Shown: one piece after another, positions 54,421 to 64,000 of the stretch | Layout of the letters: each line of letters opens with the position of its first letter | Numbering within the stretch: position 1 is the first letter of the stretch | NCBI GenBank assembly: GCA_973895155.1 | Contig: OZ316899.1 | Location: 16,678,001-16,742,000, forward strand | Origin: Marsupella aquatica | Lineage: Eukaryota > Marchantiophyta | Length of the DNA: 64,000 nt | Direction: 5' to 3' | Made by a program: the position numbers and the translations under genes | The notes under the pieces: model-generated | The model's input: only the letters and a program-made list of their open reading frames with translations | The model's database searches: none | Told to the model about the DNA's origin: nothing

Positions 54421-55182
54421 GGTTAAGGGGGAGATCCAACCTTTGCATAGATGAGACCGGCAATATCAAGCACCCATGCCATTTCCATGCGGATGCAAGC
54501 CACTACATTCAACTCAAGGCAACCCAAGTTCCATAGCCAGACTGCTCCAGCAGAAGACAATGCCGCCTCCATACACTAACAGCGAGCCCTAGCCAGACTC
54601 AACACGAGACAGACCCCCGCTTTGTCATGAAGCAAAAATCTGATACTGATGGTAAGCTATCAATCTTTGACCAAGTCGAGATTGCTTGTGTTTGTTGGCC
54701 TACTACTTGACTACACTGAGGATTAAGAGGACGAAGAAAGCACTCCAATTTGACAGGAAAATCAATCCAGGCCTAACTAAGGAATTTCAAAGTGTTGACG
54801 GACAAACGCAACTTCAAGAAGAAGAAAAGAAAGAAGGCAGAAGAAGGAAACGCAGTATAACTTGTACACATCCGTCAAAGTTTGTGCTGAGTACTTAGGA
54901 GTATACCTTACCACTTTAGTTAGGATAAAACTCCAAACCCTTATTCTAACTCATACAAACAAGAGAGGGTGGTAATACTCTTTCCTCCAAAAGAAATTAG
55001 GGGGGGTTTTAATGAGGTTACATCCCCAATCTCCCATTAGTTTCCTTTTCACCAACAATTATAGTACAAACGGTAATCACTGGAAAATAAAAACCAGTCT
55101 AGGATTTATGATAAATACTCAAATAAGCTACCAAAGTAGACTTGTGATGGCTGCATCATTTTCTCCCAAATATGCTCCATCC
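54421..55182 (+). other. Copia-2 3' non-coding region
   Basis: Starts after GGTTAAGGGGGAGATCC (54,419-54,435), itself purine-rich. Only short frames follow, one very basic (EEKKEGRRRKRS near 54,830), probably chance. It leads to a second purine tract at 55,183. Confidence 0.5.
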
Positions 55183-55500
55183 AAGGGGGAGTGTTATAAC
55201 CCAGATCAAACCCTAGTTAAGTCTACCTTTGGTTAGGCTTTACCACACCTACCATGCGTATATAAAACCTACAATACGGAATAGAAGTGATTCATTGTTT
55301 TGATGTAATTCAACATTGAGTAAATCAACACTACTTATACATTTTGATGAAAAAATCATGAAGCAACGCCAAATAGTATGGGTACCAATTTCCTGATGTG
55401 GTCCGCCCGGCCTTGCCCTAGGCCTACCCAAGGTACTCATGTATGTATATGATTCACATTGGAACCAATTGCCTCAATTGTTAGCAATTTATCCACACTA
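55183..55500 (+). mobile_element. Copia-type polypurine tract and LTR start
   Basis: AAGGGGGAG (55,183-55,191) is followed by TGTTATAACCC, the usual start of a copia LTR. A TATA box GTATATAAAACC lies at 55,258-55,269. Probably the 3' LTR of Copia-2. The right end is not defined. Confidence 0.65.
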
Positions 55501-55866
55501 CATGTTGTTGGGGAATATACTAAATCCACGGTAAAATGGAAATGCGTTGCCAGAGGGCTGTAGAGCAAGTGGGAGTAACGGGATTTAATCCCACAATGAA
55601 AATGTTGAAGTCAATTTTGACTACATTGGACGCATTTTCCACAAAGGCATTTATATGACTACGACTAAGCATTACTAGGACTATACACTTTTCAGAATTT
55701 CAATAAAACACATATTTTAATATGCTCCATGGTCTTTTGTAGACTTATTAATGATTGTAAAGTCATATGGCGTCACATCCATTCGACTATTGTTATATTA
55801 TCTAAGCACTTTGGTGGTCAAGCCTGTCATAACTGGTCTGGTCATGAAATGGGTGGTTTTCTACTA
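55501..55866. other. Unassigned AT-rich spacer
   Basis: No ORF or repeat recognised between the copia LTR and the telomere-type repeat. Confidence 0.4.
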
Positions 55867-55883
55867 GTTTAGGGTTTAGGGTT
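55867..55883. repeat. Short telomere-type repeat (TTTAGGG)2
   Basis: GTTTAGGGTTTAGGGTT, directly beside the truncated end of an LTR fragment. Confidence 0.7.
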
Positions 55884-56087
55884 CAGACGTGTCTAGATCT
55901 AAGTCCTTAGTGTGCATCACCAGCTTAGCGCCTTGCCTTTGCTAGTGCAATGCCTTGTTGTCTACTAGTCTCCCCATACTTAGTCCCCGTTGGATGACCA
56001 GATACCCATTGCAAACTTGGACCATAGAGGAGCTTGGCGTCGGAGTCAACGACGCCAAAACTAAGTGTTAAGCTAGTCGATTTCTAT
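55884..56087 (-). mobile_element. Truncated inverted fragment of LTR A/B family
   Basis: In reverse complement it matches the start of LTR A (12,846-13,010): TTAACACTTAG, GGCGTCG-TGACTCCGACGCC, TATGGTCCA, ACTAAGTATGGGGAGAC, CACACTAAGGACTTAG. It breaks off in telomere-type repeats at one end and abuts a copia gag fragment at the other. Confidence 0.75.
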
Positions 56088-56665
56088 GATTCACGGCCAA
56101 AAAGTTGTTGCTTGCTCCAATTTGCAAGGACGGTAGCCTTCACCTCATCTAGCTTCAACGTAGACTTGTCATGTGTGATGACCATCACCAACGTCAAATA
56201 GCGCTATGGAAGCAACATCAACAAATGCATTGGAAGATACTCATCGGTCAACTCAGTGTCTCCCGCCATGGTCACCTTGTGCACAATCTCATCAAAGAGT
56301 CTAAGGTGATCATGCATGTTTCCACCATCCTTCAACTTCAACCTGAACAACCGCTCCAATCGGTAAATACAAAGAGTCAACAAAGTACTCTAGTATATCT
56401 GAGTAAGCATCTCCCATATCTTTTTGGTGTTACAATCCATCCCCAACACATTCTTGAGAATGTTGTTTGTTAAGAACAACTCAATTGTACTACACGCTTG
56501 TACCAACATATCTTTCCACTCCTCATCTGTTAGAGTCGAGGGCTTCACTCCAATGATGGTCTTCTGAAGACCCTGCTGGATCAACATGTTGGTCACCTTC
56601 CGAGTCTAGAGGCCCATCAAACTTCTCCACCTCAATCTTTGACGCATCAAGCTTCTTGAAGTTGT
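56088..56665 (-). pseudogene. Copia-3 gag fragment
   Basis: Minus strand: SKIEVEKFDGPL, a 1-base shift, then NMLIQQGLQKTIIG, DEEWKDMLVQACSTIELFL and CNTKKIWEMLTQIY. After another shift come RLFRLKLKDGGNMHDHLRLF, DEIVHKVTMAG and LKLDEVKATVLANW. This is the standard Ty1/copia gag (UBN2) series, from KFDG through the LL...LP block to the end. At least two frameshifts and one stop. It belongs to a different copia lineage from Copia-1 and -2. Confidence 0.8.
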
Positions 56666-56985
56666 TGATGCTGCCACAAACACACAGGAAACAAGCATCA
56701 AAATACCTCCACACAAAAATCATCAAAAAAATTGGGTTGATAAGGATGAGTTGCTGAAGGATTTCAAGATTGAGAACTGCAGGGTTTACCAATTCCTGAG
56801 ACCTAAGCTATGCATCATCGGTCAGCTCAATTGCACCTAGTCTGTCGTTGTCTCTTTCTGAGTTGGAATGGAGCGTGAGTTGGACTAAGCTTTAGGGATC
56901 GGACTTGCCTACAAAATCCAAGACTTCCATATGGCAAATTATTGTAGGGGGGCTTTTCACAGGATCTAGGGTGCACCGCATGGAG
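56666..56985. other. Unassigned spacer
   Basis: No supported gene; short frames only. A CTAAGCTTTAGGGATC lies at 56,885. Confidence 0.4.
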
Positions 56986-57400
56986 GTTAGCAACAGGGAT
57001 TGCAAGTTTTGCTGTGGGGTGTTGGAGACCATCCCGCATTTGTTCTTCCTGTGTGAATAGTCATGCTGAATTGTGTTGGTGCCTATGCGGCGTCTACCTG
57101 AGAGATTTGGATTTGCCAATTGGCAGGGGACTGCTTTCACTTTTAGGTGCTTCCTAAGAGAATGACTCAATACATGTGGCAAAGATATTTGTTTTGCACC
57201 AGATTTTATGGCTCATCTGGTTGGGATGGAATAAACACATGTTCCAGGCAAGGGGGCGCAAAGTATTTGACATTAGTTTGGCGCTTTCTGAGTCGGTGGT
57301 CCACCTATCTGCGGTGGGTCAACGGTCTCCTCTGAGTCGCAAGCGCACTTGTCTACTTAGTGCCAAAACCTGGATTGATGAACAACGTAGGAACTAGCTC
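56986..57400 (+). pseudogene. LINE C-terminal fragment (zf-RVT type)
   Basis: NRDCKFCCGVLETIPHLFFLCE (here: CKFCCGVLETIPHLFF then LC, about 56,994-57,058) is the Cys-Cys-His-Cys zinc motif at the end of plant non-LTR retrotransposon reverse transcriptases. After frameshifts the sequence continues AKIFVLHQILWLIWLGWNKH, FDISLALSESVVHL and CLLSAKTWIDEQRRN (57,176-57,397). The second part has a relative at 62,277-62,545 on the minus strand. Confidence 0.7.
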
Positions 57401-58376
57401 AAGCTCAATTGTGGTTGTATTTCATCTAGCTGAACCCTCCCTCACTGGCCCGTTGGGCAGGGTGTATGGCTTTTGCTGCTGTGCCAAGAGAGGCCGCTCT
57501 CCTTGGCATATTTTTTATGACCACTGGGTCTTGTGGGCTACGGTTCCTTTTATGCTTTGTGCCTCGGGTTGGAAGGCTTGAAAATAGATCCAAGTAAAGA
57601 TGTATGGGACATTTGGAAGATGGTCATGTATTTGCACCTCGTGTGGCTACTTGTTTGCCCTTGCACTGTCGTAGGGTTTTGCGCGACTAAAAAATTTATA
57701 AAGTTTTAAAAACATTGTGAGCAAAATCCACCAAAAAATGAAAGTTGGCAAAAGTGGCCTGGAAATGTATGCACCGCCGCGTAGCCTGCAAGGTATACCG
57801 ACAACTTCTTAAAATGATTTGGCAAAAAACTTATTCAACTTGGACCAGAGGGGGGCCAAAATGGTTGTTTTGAACCCCGTCGGGTATCTTGAGTCCCAAT
57901 TTATTTTTGCAATAGCAATCCGCAAATTGATTTATTGGCCCGTGCTCAACTCACTTGAGTATCCCCTTGCAAAGTCTTGCAAAAACATTCCTCCTTGACG
58001 ACCATCGAATTCAATTTTTTTTGGCTGAGAACAAGCTCTCTAGAAATGTATCTTTTGGAGGGAATCTTTGTAGAGTCAAATTCTACAATAGAAGGCACTA
58101 GGTGATGACGCATGTCCAGCTAAAAAGAATTCTCCTGAATGCAAAAGAAAGAGCAAGAAAGAGGTAAAGAAAGCCAAAAGGTTAGAGGCAATACAAACCC
58201 GACAATCTTTTTCTTTGCAAGAAATACACTGATTGCGTTTGGCTTCTCTCACAATACTTATCAAATGCAAAAGGACCCAGGCATATTTAAATGCCCCCCC
58301 TTCAGACCTAAAGACCCTGGGCCGCACTAAAAGTACCTAGCACCTGCGCTCCTTGCACCCCCTTGCCCTTGTATAG
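57401..58376. other. Unassigned spacer
   Basis: No recognisable gene or repeat. A possible TGACGCATG-rich stretch and short A-runs only. Confidence 0.4.
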
Positions 58377-59280
58377 GTGTGGTGCATCCCATGGCTCTCT
58401 AAACCCAAGAACCTCCCTGAACAAGCCGATTCCCATTCGTTTTGCTCTTGCCAAGGCTGGTTTGGCGGCTTATCGACATGGGACGTTACTAACTCCCTTA
58501 CTAACTTTTTACCCACATATACTGGAGAGATCCTTCATTGGGTCATGAGATATGTAGCCGGCCTACTCTAGGCCTCTCCTTCCTCTCTTCATTCGGTCTC
58601 CCTTCGGGTATGTTTGGATTCCGCCCCCGGAATGATGCCCAATTGGCTTGGGTAGCCGCTAAGATTTCTTTCAGCTCAACACATCCAACTCTTGCTGCTT
58701 CTTACGACTTCACTTACTTCTTTTCTCTCCTGTAGTTGATGTGGGCAATCTTCACACAAGTTGATGCAACACACAAATAGAAAAATGACTCATACCGACT
58801 AAGTTATACCATGCAACTGCCATACAAAGAGTACTTCTCATACACAAGATCTGCAAACTAAGTCAAAAGGCCAACTCTATTTAGCTCTTAGGCATGAGGG
58901 AACATGAATATACTCAAGAGTCACTGCATAACCAATCGAGAGCTTCTCTTACTAATTGATCCCAGTCTTGCTGGTGCACTAAAAACTTGCTAAGAAAAAA
59001 TCCCTGAACTCCCCATTGTACATGTATTTATCCGGGCAGCGTATTTACCTATTTCCTTGCCACGTAAGCCTAATCTATCTAACTGTGATCTACCTATGTA
59101 CAACAAGGCAAGAGCACAAGTGTTGCTTCTACCAATGGATCCGCAATCCCACTAATCTAAGTGTAAGGGCCGCCTCTTGGCCCTGATCCTAATCCTAAAT
59201 TTGGAGGTCTGCACCCACTGTGCCCACTCATGTCTCCTTCCTCCACATCCGCCTTCCCTATTAAAAGGGACGGCCCTCCA
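58377..59280 (-). mobile_element. LTR following gag-like copy 3
   Basis: Minus strand: starts just after the copy-3 stop, in GGTGGTGGAGGGCCGTCCC. A TATA-like GGATAAATAC lies at 59,033-59,024, then R-U5 homologous to 24,026-24,680 and 14,330-14,950, ending ...GCACCACAC at 58,377. It carries the perfect hairpin ATTCCGCCCCCGGAAT (58,618-58,633). About 900 bp, matching the 24-kb LTR along its full length. Confidence 0.75.
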
Positions 59281-59286
59281 CCACCA

Positions 59287-61033
59287 TCATGTTAGAGGTG
59301 GCTCTCCCCCAATGGACACCCCGAATACCTCCTCTTTGGCCAGTGTCGTAGGTCCATCCTTTGACAGGTTACCTGCTCTTGACTGGGTCAACCCACCCTT
59401 GGCATGATCGGGTCCCACTACGGCCTCGGCCTTGTCTACGGCTTTTGTCTCCCCGACCTGCAAAAGTGGTGGGTCTGTTATTGCGGCTTTGGCACTGGCA
59501 GTCTCGACATTGGTCTCCTTGCCGTAGTGGTCCTCCTCATAGGCTTGTCCTACGAGGTGGGTTGTCTCGTCTTCCCAAGGTTGCGGTTGATGCCAATCAA
59601 TGATTGGCAACCTTGAGTCAGTGCTCGTCATGGCGTCACCCAACTGGTTTTCTTGGCCTACCTCCAAGACTGCCACCTTGATTGCCACGACCTCGCATAA
59701 GGCCGGTGCCATGCTCTCTACCTCAGTCACGGTGGCCGGGGGAAGCGTGATGGCACCTGACCCAGAAGGTTTTTGCTTCTTCTTTTCCTTCCCCTCCGAG
59801 GAAGTCGGTGCCTTCCCTTTGCCAATTACTTTTGGCAAGGGTAAGGGTGCCTCGGCTTGTCGCTCGGCCAGTACCACGCTTGGCAACCTTGTTGCCACCA
59901 CCGGGGGTTTACTTGGAGTAGTTGGGCGCCTCATCTCCTCAGCTAATTTCTTTAGCCGCTTCATTTGATTGTCTGCCCACCGCTACAAGTTCTCCACCTT
60001 CCACACGCTGTCCTCCAATTCCTCCTGAGTCTCGTCCAGCTCTCCCCAAGTGTCTTCCAACTCCCTTGGGGTTTCCTCCAACTCCTTTTGCAAGGCCGCC
60101 CTCTCTTCCTGAGCTTCTCTCAGCTCCTTGTTGAGCTTGTGGACGACATCAAACTCCATCTTGTTCATCTTCTCGTAGGTTTGATCAAGCATCTTGTCCT
60201 TCTTACGCAGGTTGGCTTGGAAATTGGCAGATAGGTTTGCAAGATCCTCATGTAGCTGATAAATACCTTGGTAGGTTTTATTCAACTTGGTATCCTTCTG
60301 CTGAAATGCCTCGCAAAGATCTTTGAGCTCTCCTTTTAGTGCCCTCTCCTTCCTCTAGGCATTTGCCATGGCCTGGTTGTAGATCGTTATGTGAGCCTGC
60401 TCTACGTCCTTGAGCTCCTACTTCCACTTCTGCTTGCCCCTCAGCGCTTTGGCTAACTGCCCTTGGGTCTGGGCAAGTCAACTCTTGGCTAATTGGTTAT
60501 CAGCCTTGGCTGTATCCAATTGCCCTTGCATGATGCTTAGCTCATGCCTCCTAACCTGCAGCTCACGTGAGCTTGCTTGGCTGCCTGTAGGTCCCCTGCC
60601 TTGGCTTCCTTCTCTCTAAGCCACCGAATGACCTCTTCCTTCTTCATACTCTCCAAGGACATTGCCTCTTCCAAATGGCTTTTATCCGACACCTCCCTTT
60701 GGATAAACGGCCCCATCTCCAACTCTTCCCCAAAGATGTTGAGGGCAATAGTGCGCACATTTTCCCATACTCCTCGGCTTTGCAACGCGCATACGTGGAG
60801 TGGGTAGGAGACACTGGCATATTCCATCACGGACTTTGTTCCCATGCCTCCTTCCTAACCTCATCAAACATGGGTAAGGGCCTAGCTTGTGCTTTTGCAA
60901 GCCGCCGAATGTCATCTGGCCATCCTCCCCCTGGTAAATCCTTCTCCTTGGCCAGGGTTTCTTTAGCCACGTCTCTGAGTTGCTCGTTGTTGCATGGACT
61001 AAATGTAGGGGTCACCTCAAGAAAACAAATCAT
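59287..61033 (-). pseudogene. Gag-like coiled-coil protein, copy 3 (5' truncated, frameshifted)
   Basis: Minus strand, four pieces in changing phase. They are LPGGGWPDDIRRLAKAQARP (61.0 kb), NIFGEELEMGPFIQREVSDK and SLESMKKEEVIRWLREKEAK (60.8-60.55 kb), coiled coil LDQTYEKMNKMEFDVVHKLN to LDETQEELED (60.2-60.0 kb), and the tail (59.96-59.29 kb). The tail has GKGKAP then EKKKQKPSGS and ends GGLTQSRAGNLSKD. It aligns with copy 2 throughout (LPGGNWPEDIKRLAEKG, SIFGEELEQGPFFQREMLEK, LTQSRAGNLSEN). The N-terminal globular half is absent; homology stops at about 61,030, where an LTR-like block begins. Stops and at least three frameshifts make it non-functional. Confidence 0.75.
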
Positions 61034-61870
61034 TTATGGTTGCGATCTAGATAAGCGATAAACACAATTTGGGGCCCAAACTCAAACACTTTACTTTCTG
61101 AAAATCTCATGATCAATACAATGGGTGCCCTTGGGTGGGTCACTTGTGAAAGTCTGATGTCTAACCCTTCGGCGGGCTACTATCTATCTTTCATCAAGCT
61201 ATCGTCCTTCCAAGAGCTATCAAGTTGGAAAATCCACGAAACCCAATTCCTCAAGTGCTCAAGCTCACAACTTCAATCCTATTCAAAATCTCTCAGTTTG
61301 CATCGCCAATAATCCAACACTTAAGCTTGTTGGTTCACAATCGGTAACCTCTCAATCCTCGATCCAAAACTCCATAAAACAATTGACTCCCCTTGACTGA
61401 GCCGAAGCCCAGGCCTCAAATACACCTCAGAAGCAACATCCCCGCCCGACGAGTCACCGCCATGCGGGTTCAAAACTCAAAATCCAGACTCTTGGTCGCC
61501 TGAAGATGAACCAACAGCCCTTCGCATTCCAATCGCAGCCAACTCCCAACTCCTTAGCTTCCGTATGCTTGAAACTCACCAAAAACAAAACACCAATCGT
61601 CACTCAAAGTTGAGCTCAAAGTCAAAACAATTTGACCCCCTTGGTACTCGCAGCTCACTGGAAATGGAACACCAATTGACTCTCCGAGTTAGGCTCAAAG
61701 CCAAAACAATTCAACTTCTCAACATTTGCAGCTCACTGAATATGGAACACCAATCGACTTCCTCATCCCTAGTCTCGGTACCAAAATGGTTCGTCACGAC
61801 ATTCTCCCCCAATAAACCTGAGCACCCTCCGGTCTGCTCCACTTTACTCAAATTTGTCTAAGTTTGAAGT
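61034..61870 (+). mobile_element. LTR-like block related to the 8-kb insertion
   Basis: CAATACAATGGGTGCCCTTG and CCTTCGGCGGGCTACTATCT (61,115-61,190) parallel ACAATAGGTGCCCTCAAG and CTACGGCGGGCCACTACCTC at 8,175-8,250. The following CTCAAA-rich sequence with repeated CACTGAATATGGAACACCAATCGAC-type units (61,560-61,760) has the same style. It truncates gag-like copy 3. Termini uncertain. Confidence 0.5.
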
Positions 61871-62276
61871 AGAATCAGAACTCGAATCTAGCTCATGCGC
61901 CTGGACCACTTTTCCTTCAAGAAACTCAAAACCCAAGCACTCGGAATCTGCACCAATTGCTCCCTTTCCTTCATTTCCTTTGGAACTTAAGCCCTTCTAT
62001 CATGCGATTGACATGGGTCTTCCTGGGGAAATTTTTAACTTTATAAATTGGGCCGCAAAATGGCAGGCAATCAGCCAAAGAGAGCATAAGCAACGCCAGG
62101 CAGACAACATCCATAACAATCACAGGGCCAAACACGTCTCATCAATCCTCAGGGGCCGCACCCCTGGGGTCAGCCACGATGTCCAAGGAGGCCACTCCCA
62201 GACCAACAGAACATAAATACAACAGAGACCGACATATCAGAAATATAGTAGGGACCAGAGGGTTGACAACTAATCT
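61871..62276. other. Unassigned spacer
   Basis: A plus-strand frame (61,854-62,216) continues out of the LTR-like block (SAPIAPFPSFPLELKPFYHA) but is unrecognised and may be part of a leader or gag. Confidence 0.35.
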
Positions 62277-62545
62277 TTAATGACTAGAGAGGCGGCCACA
62301 GCCCCGCCTGAGCCAATCCCTACGCTGAACATCAAGCCATGCTTTGGCATTAAGGAGGCAAGAGAGTTTCTTGCCAGGAGGAGACCGGCGACTCACAGTA
62401 TATAGGTGATCAGCAGTCTTAGAAAGGACAAGTCCAAGATCAAATACCCTGCGACCCCCTGCTTGGAACAAATGCTTGTTCCATGCCAACCAAAGAGCCC
62501 ATAAGACCTGGTAGAGAACAAATAGCTTGGCAACCTATATGGAGT
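62277..62545 (-). pseudogene. LINE C-terminal fragment, second copy
   Basis: AKLFVLYQVLWALWLAWNKH then GGRRVFDLGLVLSKTADHL and LLNAKAWLDVQRRDWLR. It aligns with 57,176-57,397 (AKIFVLHQILWLIWLGWNKH, CLLSAKTWIDEQRRN). Only the post-zinc segment remains; upstream (higher coordinates) nothing LINE-like continues. Confidence 0.6.
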
Positions 62546-64000
62546 CTTTCCCGAATGAAGCATCAAGCAGAGACATCAGCCCATGGCCTCGATTGACATG
62601 GGTCTTAACACCAAAAACGTCACTATTGGGTGCCAAAACCATCTCCTTGAACCTGAGGATCACGAAGGGATGTTGTGAAAGCCGATAAACACCAGTTTAT
62701 GCCCTTAACACCAGACTATAATAGCAAGACTCTATCACACATCACCCAAGCTCAATCCCTAAGAATCAAGGTTGGGAATCAGATCTTGTGTTCATGATAG
62801 TTCTGGTGAGAAGAGGTGTTCATTTTGGGCCCGTACACACAAGGCCTAGCGCTATGGTGCGCATATGTCTATACGTATGCTTACTATCATAGGTATATTT
62901 CTATTCCACCACTAGAATGTACCCATAAACCAGTGACTCCCTGACTGATTCTCGACTTAGGGACTTTTAAGCCATTGCCCCACCACTCTGCCATTCCACT
63001 CTCAGCAATTAGAGTTGTGACAGCCCTCTCCCAACCCACTTCAATGCACCCGGTACACCTCTCAGTGGCATTGCTAGTCCCATCATACACTCAGATTGCC
63101 TCACACACACACATCCATGAGAAAAATGAGGCCTGAGAGGAGAACTCAATTAGATTCAAAGATGTGCACAATAATTCATTGAGAACACTTGATCCGAACA
63201 ATAGTCCCAAAGGCTGTCTACTCCAGATTGCGACATACTTGCCCTGCAAGCCTCGTGCTTGCCATGCAAGCTCAATCCTGAACCTGAGCCCGACTCACTC
63301 CAGATTGCGATGGCAGATTGGACTCCAACCAATCCCATACTTGCCTTGCAAACTCAATCCTAAACTCAACCTCCTTCACTGCACTTCATTCTTGGGGGCA
63401 CATACAGATCTCACACCTCCATTTCAGAATGGCAAGTTACGCATGCACAGTTGACTCAACTTCAAAGCTGGTACCATGCCTAATGGCGATCTACCCTAGA
63501 CTGCAATGAGGCCCGGCCTCATGCTTGCCCTGCAAGCTCAGCTCTGGCCATAAATCCCTTAGTGCTCTCTACCAGACAAAGGCCGAGACTCCCCATTGAT
63601 CACGTAGCCTTGCCAGACTAAACTATAAATGCTCCTCCTGCTGCTCCTCAATCAGTATCTCAGCCTCCCTAATGTGCTCACCGCAAATCATATTGAAATC
63701 CTCCCCACATTTTACAATCACCAACACATCACCTATCACCAAGGCTCTGTATTGGGGGAAAACAACCCAGTTGTGTTGCCTACTAGAAAGAGCCACAATC
63801 CAGCTTGCAAACCTGGCCAATTGTTGCTGTGAACCGTGGCTGATCACTCCCTGAGTAATAGCACAACCAAGCTCTCCCCAACACACAGCTTCCAAGCCCA
63901 GTCCTCCTAGCATAGAGCTCCTCCCTGCTGCTCAGTCTACGTGAGATCACACAACTGAAGTCCCCCCCCTTGCCTCTACCGGGGGCTACTCTATATACTC
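62546..64000. other. Unassigned right end with short direct repeats
   Basis: No supported gene. Between 63,220 and 63,545, CTCCAGATTGCGA occurs twice and CTTGCC-TGCAAGCTCA-like units occur four or five times, so a weak tandem repeat is present. A CACACACACA run is at 63,096-63,110. Confidence 0.45.

Overview
The window is eukaryotic nuclear DNA made almost wholly of transposable-element remains, with few candidate host genes. Runs of the plant-type telomere repeat (CCCTAAA/TTTAGGG), plant-style Ty1/copia and Ty3/gypsy elements, a plant-type FCP1-like phosphatase domain, an EDM2-like PHD cluster and short GT-AG introns all point to a large-genome streptophyte. A charophyte alga (Chara-like) or an early-diverging land plant would fit, but I cannot decide between them from sequence alone. 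I saw no tRNA, rRNA, CRISPR array or prokaryotic operon.

Layout. 0-11.5 kb: a broken transposase-associated gene on the minus strand (1-1,723), then broken genes on the plus strand (4.7-11.3 kb). These include a methyltransferase-like protein of the beta-class motif order, split by an inserted LTR-like block, and an FCP1-like phosphatase. A roughly 21-bp near-palindrome (GGATAGGGAT-N-ATCCCTATCC and variants) fills the spacers, sits in introns and also lies inside a reading frame. It forms a 28-bp minisatellite, a second looser array and a 78-bp intronic array. 11.6-17 kb: a truncated gypsy integrase, its polypurine tract and a 2.1-kb LTR, plus a second related LTR block. 17.4-28.4 kb: three coiled-coil 'gag-like' genes. 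One (17.4-20.1 kb) is distant; two are closely related paralogs facing each other (20.6-23.6 plus, 24.9-28.4 minus). The minus copy carries six in-frame stops and ends exactly in telomere-type repeats. 28.9-35.1 kb (minus strand): a three-exon DDE-transposase-like gene with three in-frame stops, a broken PHD/Cys-rich gene and a small BRCT protein. 35-45 kb: mostly unassigned DNA with inverted repeats, tandem duplications, a fourth gag-like tail (37.7-38.3 kb) and its LTR. 44.9-55.5 kb: a nested pair of copia elements, with a nearly intact minus-strand one inserted into the gag of a decayed plus-strand one. 55.9-62.5 kb: fragments of LTR, copia gag, two LINE C-termini, and a fifth gag-like gene (59.3-61.0 kb, minus) with its LTR. 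The remainder is unassigned.

Together: the gag-like genes lie directly against an LTR with no pol between them. Those LTRs share their R-U5 half, with its hairpin, with the LTR behind the gypsy integrase. This suggests a non-autonomous Gag-only retrotransposon family mobilised by a gypsy partner. Most stops in these elements can be explained by C-to-T changes, as expected of long-methylated DNA.
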